Source: Leucothrix mucor DSM 2157
GTDB taxonomy: Bacteria > Pseudomonadota > Gammaproteobacteria > Thiotrichales > Thiotrichaceae
Length of the DNA: 64,000 nucleotides
Assembly (NCBI RefSeq): GCF_000419525.1
Contig: NZ_ATTE01000001.1
Span: 3,755,501-3,819,500, forward strand
Direction: 5' to 3'
The translations under genes were made by a program, and so were the position numbers. The notes beneath the pieces are model-generated. The model saw only the letters and a program-made list of their open reading frames with translations. It was not told where the DNA came from and did no database searches. Positions 1-9,900 of this stretch are shown in pieces. How positions within the stretch are numbered: position 1 is the stretch's first letter; each line of letters begins with the position of its first letter.

Positions 1-1
1 T

Positions 2-304
2 GCAGTGCTGTCTGAAGAACGCATTCCGGGCTTTGACGATATCCCAACGGCTAAAGAGCAAGGCTACGACGTCGTTGCGGTTAACTGGCGCGGTATGTAC
101 ATCCCTAAAGGCGTTAGCGATGATACTTTCAACCTATGGGCAGATCGCCTGAAGAAAGTCGCAGAAAGTGACGAGTGGAAAGAATCAATGAAGGCTAACG
201 GTCTGGCTCCATTCACTAAAGTGGGTGCTGACTTCCAAGGCTATGTAGATGGCGTTGTTGCAGAAATTCACGCGTTATCTAAAGACATCGGAGTAATCAA
301 GTAA
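2..304 (+). CDS. tctC: TctC-type tricarboxylate-binding protein, C-terminal part (5' end outside window)
   Basis: This is the C-terminal part (about 100 residues) of a periplasmic solute-binding protein of the Bug/TctC family, the capture component of tripartite tricarboxylate transporters. The reading frame is open to the left edge, so the true start lies upstream. Residues such as GFDDIPTAKEQGYDV followed by NWRGMYIPKG match the second lobe of Bug proteins, where the ligand-contacting loops of the C-terminal domain sit. The stop codon TAA (302-304) shares its last base with the ATG of the tctB-like gene, indicating translational coupling. The order C-B-A is the usual one for this transporter. 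The substrate cannot be read from this fragment; citrate-like di- or tricarboxylates are the family norm, but many Bug proteins bind other organic acids. Confidence 0.9.
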   Translation, partial: AVLSEERIPGFDDIPTAKEQGYDVVAVNWRGMYIPKGVSDDTFNLWADRLKKVAESDEWKESMKANGLAPFTKVGADFQGYVDGVVAEIHALSKDIGVIK

Positions 305-744
305 TGATCAGCGACCGGATTTTTGGTCTGGTCGTGTTACTGGTAGCAGTGGCGTATGTCGCCGCTGCTACTCAGATTCAGACCAGCTTCTTAGCCGACC
401 CGGTGGGCCCCAAAGCCTTCCCAATTATGATCGGCTCCATTGCCGCCTTGTGCGGTTTATTTTTAATGGTAAAACCAGATCCCGACCCCGAGTGGCCTGC
501 AATGCGGACCTTCCTCGCCTTATTGGTTGCGGTTGCGGTATTGATTGCTTACGCGTTTGCGCTAAAACCATTGGGATTCATCTTACCGACTGCGATTGCA
601 GCGGGCATTTTGAGTTTTCAGATTTCACCGCGCGCGGGTCCTGCGGCACTCGCCGGTGTTGGTTTATCGGTCGGGCTGTTTGTATTGTTTAAATTCGCTC
701 TAGGGCTCGGCTTAGTGCCGTTTCCAAAAGGCCTCTTCGGTTAA
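304..744 (+). CDS. tctB: TctB-family small membrane subunit of tripartite tricarboxylate transporter
   Basis: A 146-aa integral membrane protein with four hydrophobic stretches (about residues 6-24, 38-55, 69-105 as a pair, and 116-138). This matches the small poorly conserved TctB subunit, which lies between the binding protein and the large TctA channel. The start is fixed by a one-base overlap with the tctC stop codon. The gene for the large subunit begins 11 bp after its stop. Identification rests mostly on length, topology and position, because TctB sequences diverge strongly between orthologues. The product would act in the inner membrane together with TctA in cation-driven uptake of organic acids. 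Confidence 0.88.
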   Translation: MISDRIFGLVVLLVAVAYVAAATQIQTSFLADPVGPKAFPIMIGSIAALCGLFLMVKPDPDPEWPAMRTFLALLVAVAVLIAYAFALKPLGFILPTAIAAGILSFQISPRAGPAALAGVGLSVGLFVLFKFALGLGLVPFPKGLFG

Positions 745-755
745 GGATTAGCGAT

Positions 756-2261
756 ATGGATATTCTTAATAACCTCATGCTCGGGTTTTCGGTCGCGTTC
801 TCACCGTTTACCCTGATGCTGGCCATTATCGGCTGCTTTCTGGGTACCATTATCGGTGCGCTGCCGGGCTTAGGCCCCTCCAATGGCGTGGCCATTCTAA
901 TCCCGATTACCTTTACCATGGGCTTAGATGCAACCTCGGCATTGGTACTAATGACCTCGGTGTATTACGGGGCGATGTACGGCGGACGGATCAGCTCGAT
1001 TTTGCTCAATATTCCGGGCGATGAACCGGCGCTGATGACCACGCTCGATGGCTATCCCATGGCCAAAAACGGCCGCGCTGGCGATGCCTTAGTATTGTCT
1101 GGTGTTGCGTCTTTTGTGGGTGCTTTTCTAGCCACGATCGGCTTGATTCTGCTGGCACCACTGCTGGCTCGCGTGGCTTATGTCTTTGGCCCTGCGGAGT
1201 ACTTTGCACTGTATTTACTGGCGTTCTGTACGCTGGGTGGCATGTCATCCAATAACCAAGCAAAATCTGCTTTGGCGGCATGTATTGGTCTGGGTATTTC
1301 CATGATTGGTGTGGACAACTCATCCGGTATGGCACGACTAACAGGCGGTAATTTGCACCTTATGGATGGCATCGACTTCCTGGTGGCGATTGTTGGTTTG
1401 TTTGCAATTGCGGAAGTGTTCTTCTTTATTGAAAGTCACGGTAAAAGCTCCTCCATTGGTGTGAAGCTGGACAAAGTCACTATCCCTTGGAAAGACATCA
1501 AAGACACCAAATGGACCATGTTGCGCTCTAGTGTTTTAGGCTTTGTGGCCGGAATCCTGCCGGGTGCCGGTGCCTCACTAGGAAGCTTCCTGGCTTATAT
1601 GAGCGAGAAGTCGATTGCGGGTGAAAAAGGTGGTTTTGGTACCGGTGTTCCTAAAGGGATTGCGGCACCAGAAGCGGGTAACAATGCGGCGGCAGGTGGT
1701 GCACTCGTGCCAATGTTGACCCTCGGTGTACCAGGTTCTGGAACCACAGCAGTATTGTTAGCCTTGCTAATGACACTGAATATCACCCCCGGCCCGACCT
1801 TGTTTACGGAACAGCCAGAAGTGGTTTGGGGCTTGATTGCGTCACTGCTGATTGCCAACGTCGTGTTGCTGCTAATGAACGTGCCGATGGTTAAGGTGTT
1901 CGTGAAGATTCTGATGGTACCGCCCTGGATTTTATTACCCGGCGTGACCATGGTGTCGTTCGTGGGTATCTACTCACTGTCAGGCAGCTATTTTGATCTG
2001 TTGCTGATGGTAGGCTTTGGTGCACTAGGCTATGTATTGCGCAAGTTAGAAATCCCAACAGTACCCGTTATTCTCGGAATACTGCTGGGCGGCAATATGG
2101 AAAATGCGCTGCGCCGTGCCATGGTGATTGCAGATGGAGACTATATGTACCTGTTCTCCTCTCCGATCTCGATTGGCCTCTGGATCGCTGCGATCGTTGG
2201 CTTTATCGCGCCAATGTTCTTACGCAACGTGCTAAGAAAGCCACAACGCATTACCGACTAA
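756..2261 (+). CDS. tctA: TctA-family large permease subunit of tripartite tricarboxylate transporter
   Basis: A 501-aa polytopic inner-membrane protein of normal TctA length with about 10-12 hydrophobic segments. The N-terminal GALPGLGPSNGVAILIPIT segment (about residues 34-52) and its internal counterpart GILPGAGASLGSFLAYMSE (about residues 266-284) are the two glycine/proline-rich signature loops of the family; their similarity reflects the known two-fold internal repeat. APEAGNNAAAGGALVPMLTLG (about residues 304-324) is another family hallmark. The start has a good AAGGAT ribosome-binding site 6-7 bases upstream and follows tctB by 11 bp, so the three genes form one operon. A convergent nhaD gene ends 15 bp downstream, and no clear terminator is visible in that gap. 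Confidence 0.95.
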   Translation: MDILNNLMLGFSVAFSPFTLMLAIIGCFLGTIIGALPGLGPSNGVAILIPITFTMGLDATSALVLMTSVYYGAMYGGRISSILLNIPGDEPALMTTLDGYPMAKNGRAGDALVLSGVASFVGAFLATIGLILLAPLLARVAYVFGPAEYFALYLLAFCTLGGMSSNNQAKSALAACIGLGISMIGVDNSSGMARLTGGNLHLMDGIDFLVAIVGLFAIAEVFFFIESHGKSSSIGVKLDKVTIPWKDIKDTKWTMLRSSVLGFVAGILPGAGASLGSFLAYMSEKSIAGEKGGFGTGVPKGIAAPEAGNNAAAGGALVPMLTLGVPGSGTTAVLLALLMTLNITPGPTLFTEQPEVVWGLIASLLIANVVLLLMNVPMVKVFVKILMVPPWILLPGVTMVSFVGIYSLSGSYFDLLLMVGFGALGYVLRKLEIPTVPVILGILLGGNMENALRRAMVIADGDYMYLFSSPISIGLWIAAIVGFIAPMFLRNVLRKPQRITD

Positions 2262-2276
2262 AAGGCTTAGGGGTAG

Positions 2277-3518
2277 TTAGGCTCCAGTAATACCATGGAC
2301 TAACTGCCCCAATCCCCACGCCAACGCAAAGCCGATCGTATACGCGATCAATAAGTACTTTGAATACCGCGCGTAACTGGCAAAGGTCAGACCTTCCACT
2401 TTACTCATCGCGATGATTCCCGCCGCAGAGCCGATGACTAACAAAGAACCACCCACGCCCACCGCATAGACTAGCGAAATCCAATCGCTTAACGGCATTT
2501 CCATACCCGAGTGCAGTACAGCCGCTGTTAACGGAACGTTATCCACTAATGCAGAGAAAATACCCAGAGCATAGTTAGCCACTGGCGTTGGCAGATAGGT
2601 ATACACCTGACTCAACATATCCAGTACTTTAAGCTCTTTCAGCATGCCGACCATCAGCAGGACACCTAAGAAGAACAGCAGTGTATCGAACTCGATTAAG
2701 CGAATATTGCGCATCATGTCTTCGTCTTTATTCAGGAACTGCATCAGCACGAATAACATCGACAGGGACACAAGGAAGGTCAGTAATGGCGGTACATGGA
2801 ACAATACGTTCAGTGCCAAAATACTTAAAATAGTGATTAGGAACTGGCCGCCAGCCACCCAATCCACCATTAGAATGGGTTGCTGATTTTTCTCAATCAC
2901 CAGATCCCCACTCATGCGCTTCGACATAAAGAAGGTCAAAATCATCAAGGCCGCATAAGCCGGTGCGATCAACATCAGCAGATTACCGATGGTGACTTTG
3001 CCAGCGAGGAATACCATCAGCGTGGTGACATCACCGGTGATTAGCGAGACACCGCCGGAGTTCACACCAAATACGATCACTGCCATAAAGCGCAGCATAT
3101 CTTTGTTATCTAACTTCAACGGGATTAACAGGCTGATACACACCAGCGTGGTGGTTACGTTATCGGCCAGCGAGGAAAAGATAAACGCGAAGTTAGCCGT
3201 AATAAATAACAGAGTGCGAATCGAGAGTTTTGCGGGTAATAAGCGCATCACCAGATTGGCAATAAAACCTCGGTTATTGAGGTAGGCGACGAAGGTCATA
3301 GCGGACATTAAAAAGAGCCAGAGCGAGGCGACTTCGAGGAGGTTTTCGTTGAGCTTGATATCGACTTCGGCGGAAGTTGCCGCGTGTTCGACGTAGTAGA
3401 GTAACCAGATCAGACTTCCAAAAAACAAGGTGGTTTTTGCCTTGTTAATATGAGTCAAATCCTCCAACACAATGCTGATGAATCCCAGCGCGGTTAGAAT
3501 GAGGATGAAGGTATCCAT
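2277..3518 (-). CDS. nhaD: NhaD-type Na+/H+ antiporter
   Basis: A protein of about 413 aa with roughly twelve membrane segments that resembles NhaD sodium/proton antiporters of the IT (ion transporter) superfamily. These exchange cytoplasmic sodium for protons and are common in marine and halophilic bacteria. Visible family features include SSLADNVTTTLVCISLLIPL, FGVNSGGVSLITGDVTTLM and, in the second half, a SALVDNVPLTAAV segment; the conserved Asp/Asn/Thr residues of these loops form the ion pathway in the family. I place the start at 3518 because this ATG has an AGGA ribosome-binding site about 8 bases upstream and gives a hydrophobic N-terminus. A longer frame to 3551 has no ribosome-binding site. 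The gene converges on tctA with a 15-bp gap. Confidence 0.9.
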   Translation of the reverse strand: MDTFILILTALGFISIVLEDLTHINKAKTTLFFGSLIWLLYYVEHAATSAEVDIKLNENLLEVASLWLFLMSAMTFVAYLNNRGFIANLVMRLLPAKLSIRTLLFITANFAFIFSSLADNVTTTLVCISLLIPLKLDNKDMLRFMAVIVFGVNSGGVSLITGDVTTLMVFLAGKVTIGNLLMLIAPAYAALMILTFFMSKRMSGDLVIEKNQQPILMVDWVAGGQFLITILSILALNVLFHVPPLLTFLVSLSMLFVLMQFLNKDEDMMRNIRLIEFDTLLFFLGVLLMVGMLKELKVLDMLSQVYTYLPTPVANYALGIFSALVDNVPLTAAVLHSGMEMPLSDWISLVYAVGVGGSLLVIGSAAGIIAMSKVEGLTFASYARYSKYLLIAYTIGFALAWGLGQLVHGITGA

Positions 3519-3648
3519 TTTGTATTTCCTAAAAACGGTATTCCTGCACAATGGGCAGGGTCTTAAAATTCGGGGATTATAGGCCTGCTTTTTTTCAGCG
3601 TCAGGTGATTTTTTGTATCAGCGGCGATTAGTGTAAACTGGATTTATT

Positions 3649-4326
3649 ATGAAAATACTACTGGTTGAGGATACTCCGGACTTGGCAGAGGCCATCGCTG
3701 AGCGGCTGCGGGCTGATGGCCATGCTGTCGATTGGTTAACTGACGGAGAACAGGCCAATAAATTACTGAGTTATCAAGATTACAGTCTGGTAATCCTTGA
3801 TTTAGGCTTGCCAAAATTGGATGGCATGCGCGTATTGCAGCTATTACGCGAACGTAAAAACAAAACCCCTGTGATGATTTTAACCGCCCGCTCTGGTATT
3901 GATGACCGGGTGAATGCGCTGGATTTAGGCGCTGATGATTACCTAATTAAGCCGGTTGATTTGCGTGAGCTATCGGCACGCTGTCGCGCCTTAATTCGTC
4001 GCAATAGTGGCGAGGTTGCAAGCTTAGTCAATTATGGCAATCTGAGTTTTAACCGAGGCTCCGCGACTGTATTGGTGAATGAGACAGAAGTAGATTTGCC
4101 CAAGCGCGAATTAAGCATTCTCGATTTACTGTTAAGCCATCAGGGGCGCACCTTGAGTAAGTCGCAAATTGCCGATCAACTGTGCTCGTTTGATGATATT
4201 GATGAGCTACCCAGTGACAATGCCATTGAGCTGTATATCGCGCGACTGCGTAAAAAAATCGCGGCCAGCAATGTACGCATCAAAACCTTACGCGGGATTG
4301 GATACATGATTTATGTTGAGCAATAG
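3649..4326 (+). CDS. TctD/QseB-like OmpR-family response regulator
   Basis: A 225-aa two-domain response regulator. The receiver domain (about residues 1-118) has the acidic pair E7-D8, the phospho-acceptor D51 in VILDLGLP, the switch threonine T79 and K101 in the IKP motif. The C-terminal winged helix (about 125-223) is of the OmpR/PhoB type, ending in the wing sequence RIKTLRGIGYMI. Sequence style and neighbour order match the TctD/QseB group. It overlaps the kinase gene by 14 bp, so the two are translationally coupled. A plausible target is the tctCBA transporter operon upstream, since TctDE systems control such transporters in other proteobacteria; this is inference. The gene is divergent from nhaD, with a 130-bp space that holds both promoters. 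Confidence 0.92.
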   Translation: MKILLVEDTPDLAEAIAERLRADGHAVDWLTDGEQANKLLSYQDYSLVILDLGLPKLDGMRVLQLLRERKNKTPVMILTARSGIDDRVNALDLGADDYLIKPVDLRELSARCRALIRRNSGEVASLVNYGNLSFNRGSATVLVNETEVDLPKRELSILDLLLSHQGRTLSKSQIADQLCSFDDIDELPSDNAIELYIARLRKKIAASNVRIKTLRGIGYMIYVEQ

Positions 4327-5722
4327 TGGCTCGCTGCGGGTACGGCTCGCGACATTATTTGGGCTCGTGCTGCTAATCGGTGGCTCGGTTGTGCTGCTAG
4401 CTACGAATAGTTTTGCTAAACGCGCGGCCGAACAAGCCTATGACAAACTGCTGGCCAGTGCCGCCTTTACGGCGTTGGAAAGCCTCAGCGTCACCGGTGA
4501 TAAAATCAATTTTGATCTCCCCTATGCTTCAATGGACACCTTGTCGCTCTCTGAAAATGACCGGGTGACGTATCACTTAAAGAGCGAAGCCAAAGGCCTA
4601 CTCACCGGCTACGAAGGCTTGCCAGAACCCACTGCCAAGGCAATGGAGAAAGACTTTGAAGATGGTAGTCCGCACTTTTTTACGCGCGATTATCAGGGCG
4701 AGTCGTTTCGTTTTATTGTGCTGGAACGCCAGTTAACCGAGTCTGGTTTGCGGGATAAGGTCTGGCTGCAAATGGGACAAAGCCGCTTGGCACGGGATGA
4801 GCTCGCCAGAGATTTAACCTTAAAAGCCATGATCGGCATTATCGGGCTGATTGTATTGGGATTATTGTTTGTTTGGCTGGCGGCGGGTTGGTCGCTGCGC
4901 CCTTTGTTTCGGGTTGAAAATGAATTATTAAGCCGCCAGCCGAGCGACCTCAAACCGCTCACCACGCAAGTGCCCAATGAAGCCACTCATTTGGTGGAAG
5001 CCATTAACCGTTTTATGGGCCGGCTGCAGCGTAATCAGGACCGTAATCACGCCTTTATTGCCGAGGCGGCTCATCAGTTACGCACGCCGTTAGCCAGCTT
5101 GCAAGCTCAAGCCGAACTGGCCGCGGAAGACAGCGATGCGGCTGTATTTCGCAGCCGCGCCGAGCGTATTCGCCGCAATGCCATTGAAACCAATAGCCGG
5201 ATTAATCAGTTATTGAGTTATGCCACCCTCGCCCACCGCGTGGATGTGTTAATTCCCGAGCCGGTTGTGCTGGAAGAGGAAGTCATCAAATGCTTAGCCG
5301 ACCTTGCGCCCATCGCCATTACCCAGCAGGTTGAGCTGAACTTTGATAATAGTTTGGGGGCGGTGCAAGTGACGGCTGACCCGGAAGCGCTACGCGAAGT
5401 GCTGCGTAATCTGGTTGATAACGCGCTGAAATATGGCCAGCTTAATGCCACAAAAGCCGAAGTGCATGTCAGCCTTGAAGCGGCCCCAAAAGCGGGTTGG
5501 GTGGTATTGCAAGTTAGGGACTATGGCATGGGGCTGCCGGAAGAATTATTGCAGCAAGTGACCCGACGCTTTGGGCGTGGGGAGTTTCGTCAGCAAAGTG
5601 GCAGTGGCTTGGGTTTGGCTATTGTTGAGCAAATCACGCGCGGCTTAGGCGGCACACTGGAGTTGGAAAATGGCATACAAGGTGGGCTAAAAGCGCGACT
5701 AATCTTACCGGTGAGTGTATGA
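4313..5722 (+). CDS. TctE/QseC-like sensor histidine kinase
   Basis: A 469-aa membrane sensor kinase. Transmembrane segments lie at about residues 12-31 and 171-192 and flank a periplasmic sensor of about 140 residues that resembles the TctE-type (2CSK_N) domain. Then follow a HAMP-like linker, the HisKA box with the phospho-accepting histidine H254 in EAAHQLRTPL, and a HATPase domain with N-box (VDNALKYG), G1 (DYGMGLP) and G2 (SGSGLGLAIV) motifs. All catalytic elements are intact. The start codon lies inside the end of the response-regulator gene. The stop overlaps the start of the following binding-protein gene (ATGA), so all three should be co-expressed. The periplasmic partner may modulate sensing. 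Confidence 0.92.
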   Translation: MLSNSGSLRVRLATLFGLVLLIGGSVVLLATNSFAKRAAEQAYDKLLASAAFTALESLSVTGDKINFDLPYASMDTLSLSENDRVTYHLKSEAKGLLTGYEGLPEPTAKAMEKDFEDGSPHFFTRDYQGESFRFIVLERQLTESGLRDKVWLQMGQSRLARDELARDLTLKAMIGIIGLIVLGLLFVWLAAGWSLRPLFRVENELLSRQPSDLKPLTTQVPNEATHLVEAINRFMGRLQRNQDRNHAFIAEAAHQLRTPLASLQAQAELAAEDSDAAVFRSRAERIRRNAIETNSRINQLLSYATLAHRVDVLIPEPVVLEEEVIKCLADLAPIAITQQVELNFDNSLGAVQVTADPEALREVLRNLVDNALKYGQLNATKAEVHVSLEAAPKAGWVVLQVRDYGMGLPEELLQQVTRRFGRGEFRQQSGSGLGLAIVEQITRGLGGTLELENGIQGGLKARLILPVSV

Positions 5723-6864
5723 GTAGTTTTATAACAACCAATCTTTCGAGTGCGCGTATTGGGAACTTAACGAGTTGTGGACATGCTTTGAAACAGGCAC
5801 AGTTAACGCTAGCCATCGTCATGATTTCATGCTTATTGTTGGCGACTGTTAGCAATCCCGTTAAAGCCGCCACTTATCCCGCTCCAAGCAAGGAACAGCA
5901 ACACTTAAAAATACTCTCCAGCACTGATGAAAGTGTGATGAAAATACTGATTACGGATTATCAGAGTCGCCACCCTAACGTTACCATTGAGTATAAAGAA
6001 TCAAACTCTGTCCCTCTGTTTGATGATTTTCGTGAGAATTATAAGCAAGGTCGTACTGCTGATTTAATCATTAGCTCAGCGATGGATTTGCAGATTAAGC
6101 TGGTCAATGATGGCTATGCCGCCACGCATATCAGTAATCTGCCAGACACACTGCCCGCATGGTCGCAATGGCGCAATCAAGCCTTTGGCTTTACTTACGA
6201 GCCGGCAGTCATGGTGTACAACAAAAAGCTGCTAACTGGCGCTTATATACCAAAAGACCGCTTTGAACTGATTGATTTGCTACGCGATAAAACCGATGAC
6301 TTTAAAGGTCGGATCGGCACCTACGACATTGAGAAAAGTGGCTTTGGCTACTTACTGGCTAGTCAGGATGCACAGCAAGCCAGCACTTGGGGGCGACTCA
6401 CCGAAAACTTGAATAGTGTCGATGTGAAACTCTACGACAGCACCCGAGGCATGTTAAATGCACTGGAAAGTGGCGAGCTACTGCTGGGGTATAACGTGCT
6501 GGGCTCTTATGCTTATGCGGCGATTGAAGCTTCCGATCAATTGGCGATGATTTTACCCAATGACTACACCTTGGTGATGTCGCGGGTTGCGTTTGTTTCG
6601 AAGAAAGCCAGTAACCCACAAGCTGGACATCAGTTTTTGGATTACTTGATGTCGGTTCAGGGGCAGCAGTTATTGGCGATTAAGGCGCGACTGTACCCGA
6701 TTCATCCTCAGGTTACCGGGCAAGCGACGTATTCAGGGTTACAGGCAGCGACGCGTAATCGTGGGTTGCTTAGGTTGATTAAGCTGGGGCCTGCCTTGCT
6801 GACTTATCAGGACCAAATGAAGAAGGCGAATTTTTTGAGTGAGTGGAAAAAGGTTATTCACTAA
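5719..6864 (+). CDS. Periplasmic ABC-type (iron/AfuA-like) solute-binding protein linked to the two-component system
   Basis: A 381-aa exported protein. A hydrophobic segment at about residues 30-45 ends in NPVKA|ATYPAP, a good signal-peptidase I site. The mature part resembles family-1 extracellular binding proteins of the Fe3+/AfuA type: LKILSSTDESVMKIL, then VTIEYKESNS, TADLIISSAMD and the AFGFTYEPAVMVYNKK region of the hinge. No permease or ATPase gene follows, so it probably serves as a sensor accessory of the preceding kinase rather than in transport; binding proteins encoded with TctDE-like kinases are known. The ATGA overlap with the kinase gene supports this start, although it gives an unusually long N-region of about 28 residues before the hydrophobic core. 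Confidence 0.82.
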   Translation: MSSFITTNLSSARIGNLTSCGHALKQAQLTLAIVMISCLLLATVSNPVKAATYPAPSKEQQHLKILSSTDESVMKILITDYQSRHPNVTIEYKESNSVPLFDDFRENYKQGRTADLIISSAMDLQIKLVNDGYAATHISNLPDTLPAWSQWRNQAFGFTYEPAVMVYNKKLLTGAYIPKDRFELIDLLRDKTDDFKGRIGTYDIEKSGFGYLLASQDAQQASTWGRLTENLNSVDVKLYDSTRGMLNALESGELLLGYNVLGSYAYAAIEASDQLAMILPNDYTLVMSRVAFVSKKASNPQAGHQFLDYLMSVQGQQLLAIKARLYPIHPQVTGQATYSGLQAATRNRGLLRLIKLGPALLTYQDQMKKANFLSEWKKVIH

Positions 6865-6868
6865 AGTC

Positions 6869-6897
6869 GGAGCGCCTCGACAATGCCAAAGCGCTCC
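6869..6897. terminator. Stem-loop between convergent genes
   Basis: An inverted repeat with 7-bp arms (GGAGCGC at 6869-6875 and GCGCTCC at 6891-6897) lies in the 41-bp gap between the convergent binding-protein gene and the 1788-aa giant gene. It could terminate both transcripts, but there is no U-tract on either side, so rho-independent action is uncertain. Confidence 0.4.
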
Positions 6898-6905
6898 TGC
6901 TACCA

Positions 6906-9900
6906 CTAATCATCAATCTCCACGTCGTAACTAACAACGCCAGATGCTCCACCAATCAGTGGCCCGACAAACTCCCACTTCACGCGGTCGTCACTGATAA
7001 CTGGCGTACAGGTCATTCCTGATGGCGGCGTACCACAAACTGCCGAGTTAGGTTTGATCGACGTAAACGCCTGCGCATTATCATTCACTGTCAGCTCAGT
7101 CAGTGGTCCGGTGCCGGTATTACTGTAATAAATCCGGTACTTAAGCGTATCGCCTGGCGCTGCCTGATTCACCGTCGCGGTCTCGGCTGAGCTCTGCGTT
7201 GTATTCTGAACTGTTTTACGCAGCTCCAAGCGTGAAGGGCCAACGGCCGGAGTCACCGGTGTTGGATCAACCTGTGCCTGAGCTGGCGCTTCCGGAATCT
7301 CAGGAATATACGGCGTAGTTGGTGTTGCGTCGACTGGGTCCTGAGCGGGTGTAACTGGTTCCGCGACCACTTCGGGCGTTGCAGGTAAAGCAGGTACCAC
7401 TACCTGCAACGCCGTCGTCACGTCTCGAACTATCAGCGCCAAGGTGCCTGCAACCGTATTTTCAAAATCAAAGTCCGCCGTGATATTTTGAACATAGCGG
7501 TCATTCGCTGCGACATTAGATGGCGCATAGACCTTGTTGATCAGACAAACCTTAGCTTCAGCATCTACTGGTATCGAACCTGTACTTATCGGTGATGCCC
7601 CCTCCGTGCCATTGAGCGAACCATCACAGTTTACATCGCGATAAATAATCGACGACCAACCACTGCTTTTATTCCCACTGGATACACTGCTAAAGCTCAC
7701 ACTTCCCTTAGCTGGCGTAGTCAACTTATGTGCATAAAACAGCACATTACCGGCTAAAACCTGACCCATATTACTGGGCTCGAGAATTGGCCTTTTGACA
7801 TCACCAAAATCCTGCCCCGTTACACTGGTATCAAATACCGTAAACTCAGCCCTAACATTAGCAGTGGTTGACACATACGCAGCTGAGTCCTTAGCAAAGC
7901 TGGTTCCACAATTGCGTGGCGTAGGTACACTTTCGCGTGATGCTTCATAGACCTGATAAGTCCCCGCAAACACATTTTCAAACAGATAGTCGCCGTTGCC
8001 ATTGGTACGCGCACTCACGCAACTATTATTGGCAGAATTCGATTCAATCCTGATGAGTACAACCGGCAATGAACTGACTCCAGTCTCCGAGCTATCGTTC
8101 ACTGTATCCGTATTTGCATCCCGATACACACGACCACTCACTGAGGTGGTTTCAATCATGATCGGGTAATCTTCCACCTCACCGTCAGACGCTTGACCCT
8201 CGGCACTCTCCAGCTCTGCCTGAGCGGTTGCAGTACGCACACGAAGATAACTAACCCCTGGCTCTAAGCCACTTAAACCGCTCCAACTCAGGCTCGCCGA
8301 ACCACCAGCACAAGTCACCGGATGATTACTGTTTTGCTCCGCACCCGAAAAGCTACCCGACAAATCAAAATCCACCCAGCCCGCGACGATTCCATTACCA
8401 GTACATGCCACACTAAAACTGTAATCGGTACGACCAGCAAGCAGTACGGGCAGATTACTAACGCCGTCTTCATCATCACCTGAGGAGTCAGCATCATCCC
8501 CGCGCGCATTCAAGCCAGCATCACTTCCCTGCTGACTGACCGCCTCACTATCCGGTGCAACACTACCTAAATACACACTCGGAGAATCAGTAAATAAATG
8601 CACTGCATCGCCAAAGCTGATGGGCGCATCACCATAGTCAGAGCCGTAAAGGATAATACTGGTCGGGACGTTTTCATCGCTATTTTCATCCTCCCCATTA
8701 CCGGTATCCATTTCATTCGCGAGACCATCGCCATCCGTATCAATTGCTTTTGCGATACCATCGTTAGACAAATCGGTGTACACATTGCCCACGGCATCTT
8801 CCCCGCTCACAGTGACCTGATTAGTATAGGTGCCAGGTGAGCTAAACACCTCCACTACCAACTGTAATTGGGCAGACTCGCCGCTCGCTAAGGATGAACC
8901 AGCACCAATCATGTCAATGACGGTCGCGCCATCATAGGTCGCATTCACCTCAATCGTGCCGGGCCCCGAAACTTTCGTGAGGCTCACAAAATCCCAGTCG
9001 ACCGTTTTCTGGCCAAAAACACTGCTCAAATCATCGGGCAAACTTAATGATCCTAAGCTTGAAAGTGGGCTGAGGTTTTTCAGGTAAAAATCGTAGGTAA
9101 CGGTATATTTAAGTGGTAATGGGCCGTCTGAAACCGTCGCGTTTTTAGCCACACCAATGGCGGGTAACTCCATCTCTGTCGTCGCATCACTGTAAACCAA
9201 ACCGATAATACCATCGACCCGCCCACCAAAGGAGTTCGTTTGTAACTGTGCCGCCTCGCCGTCATGCTCAAGCTCGATCAGAACATTTCGGGTCGTTCCA
9301 TTTTTAGGGAAATCTGGTGTCAGTATCCGAATCGCGGTGATTTCACTGAAAGACTGAGGACAACCACTAGTCGACGCTGTAATTTCAGCCTCTGTACACC
9401 ACTGCGTACTTCCACCAGCCAAATTGCTACTGTGGGTCGGGTCGATAAACAAATCCGCCGAGGGCGTCTTCGTATAGAGGAAACTCTCATTTGCATACGA
9501 TGGCGTCACGGCTAATAAATTGACTGTACCTGAAGGCGTCGGTGTAAAGTTAGTCGCCGGATCGCGAATTTTGGATGAGCCCGGAATATCCAGCACCGCT
9601 GGGTCATCATTGATATTAATCGTGTCATCTCCGCCGTAGGGCAGGATATCGATAAAATCACCGGTCGATAAGTCGGATGAACCAATATTGGCAAACGATA
9701 ACTGATAAGAAATATTATCCCCGGGCGCCACCAAGGGAGTCAGTGACTCCTTAACCACATTAAATGCACCCGAGTTGCCAATCACCACCGTACGGGTTGC
9801 TGTGCGATCTTCTTCCCCAGAACCATCAGCAATACTATCAACCATAACCGTGTTGATCGCATCGGTACCATTGGATGTATCAAACTTTGCCTTCGCTTCC

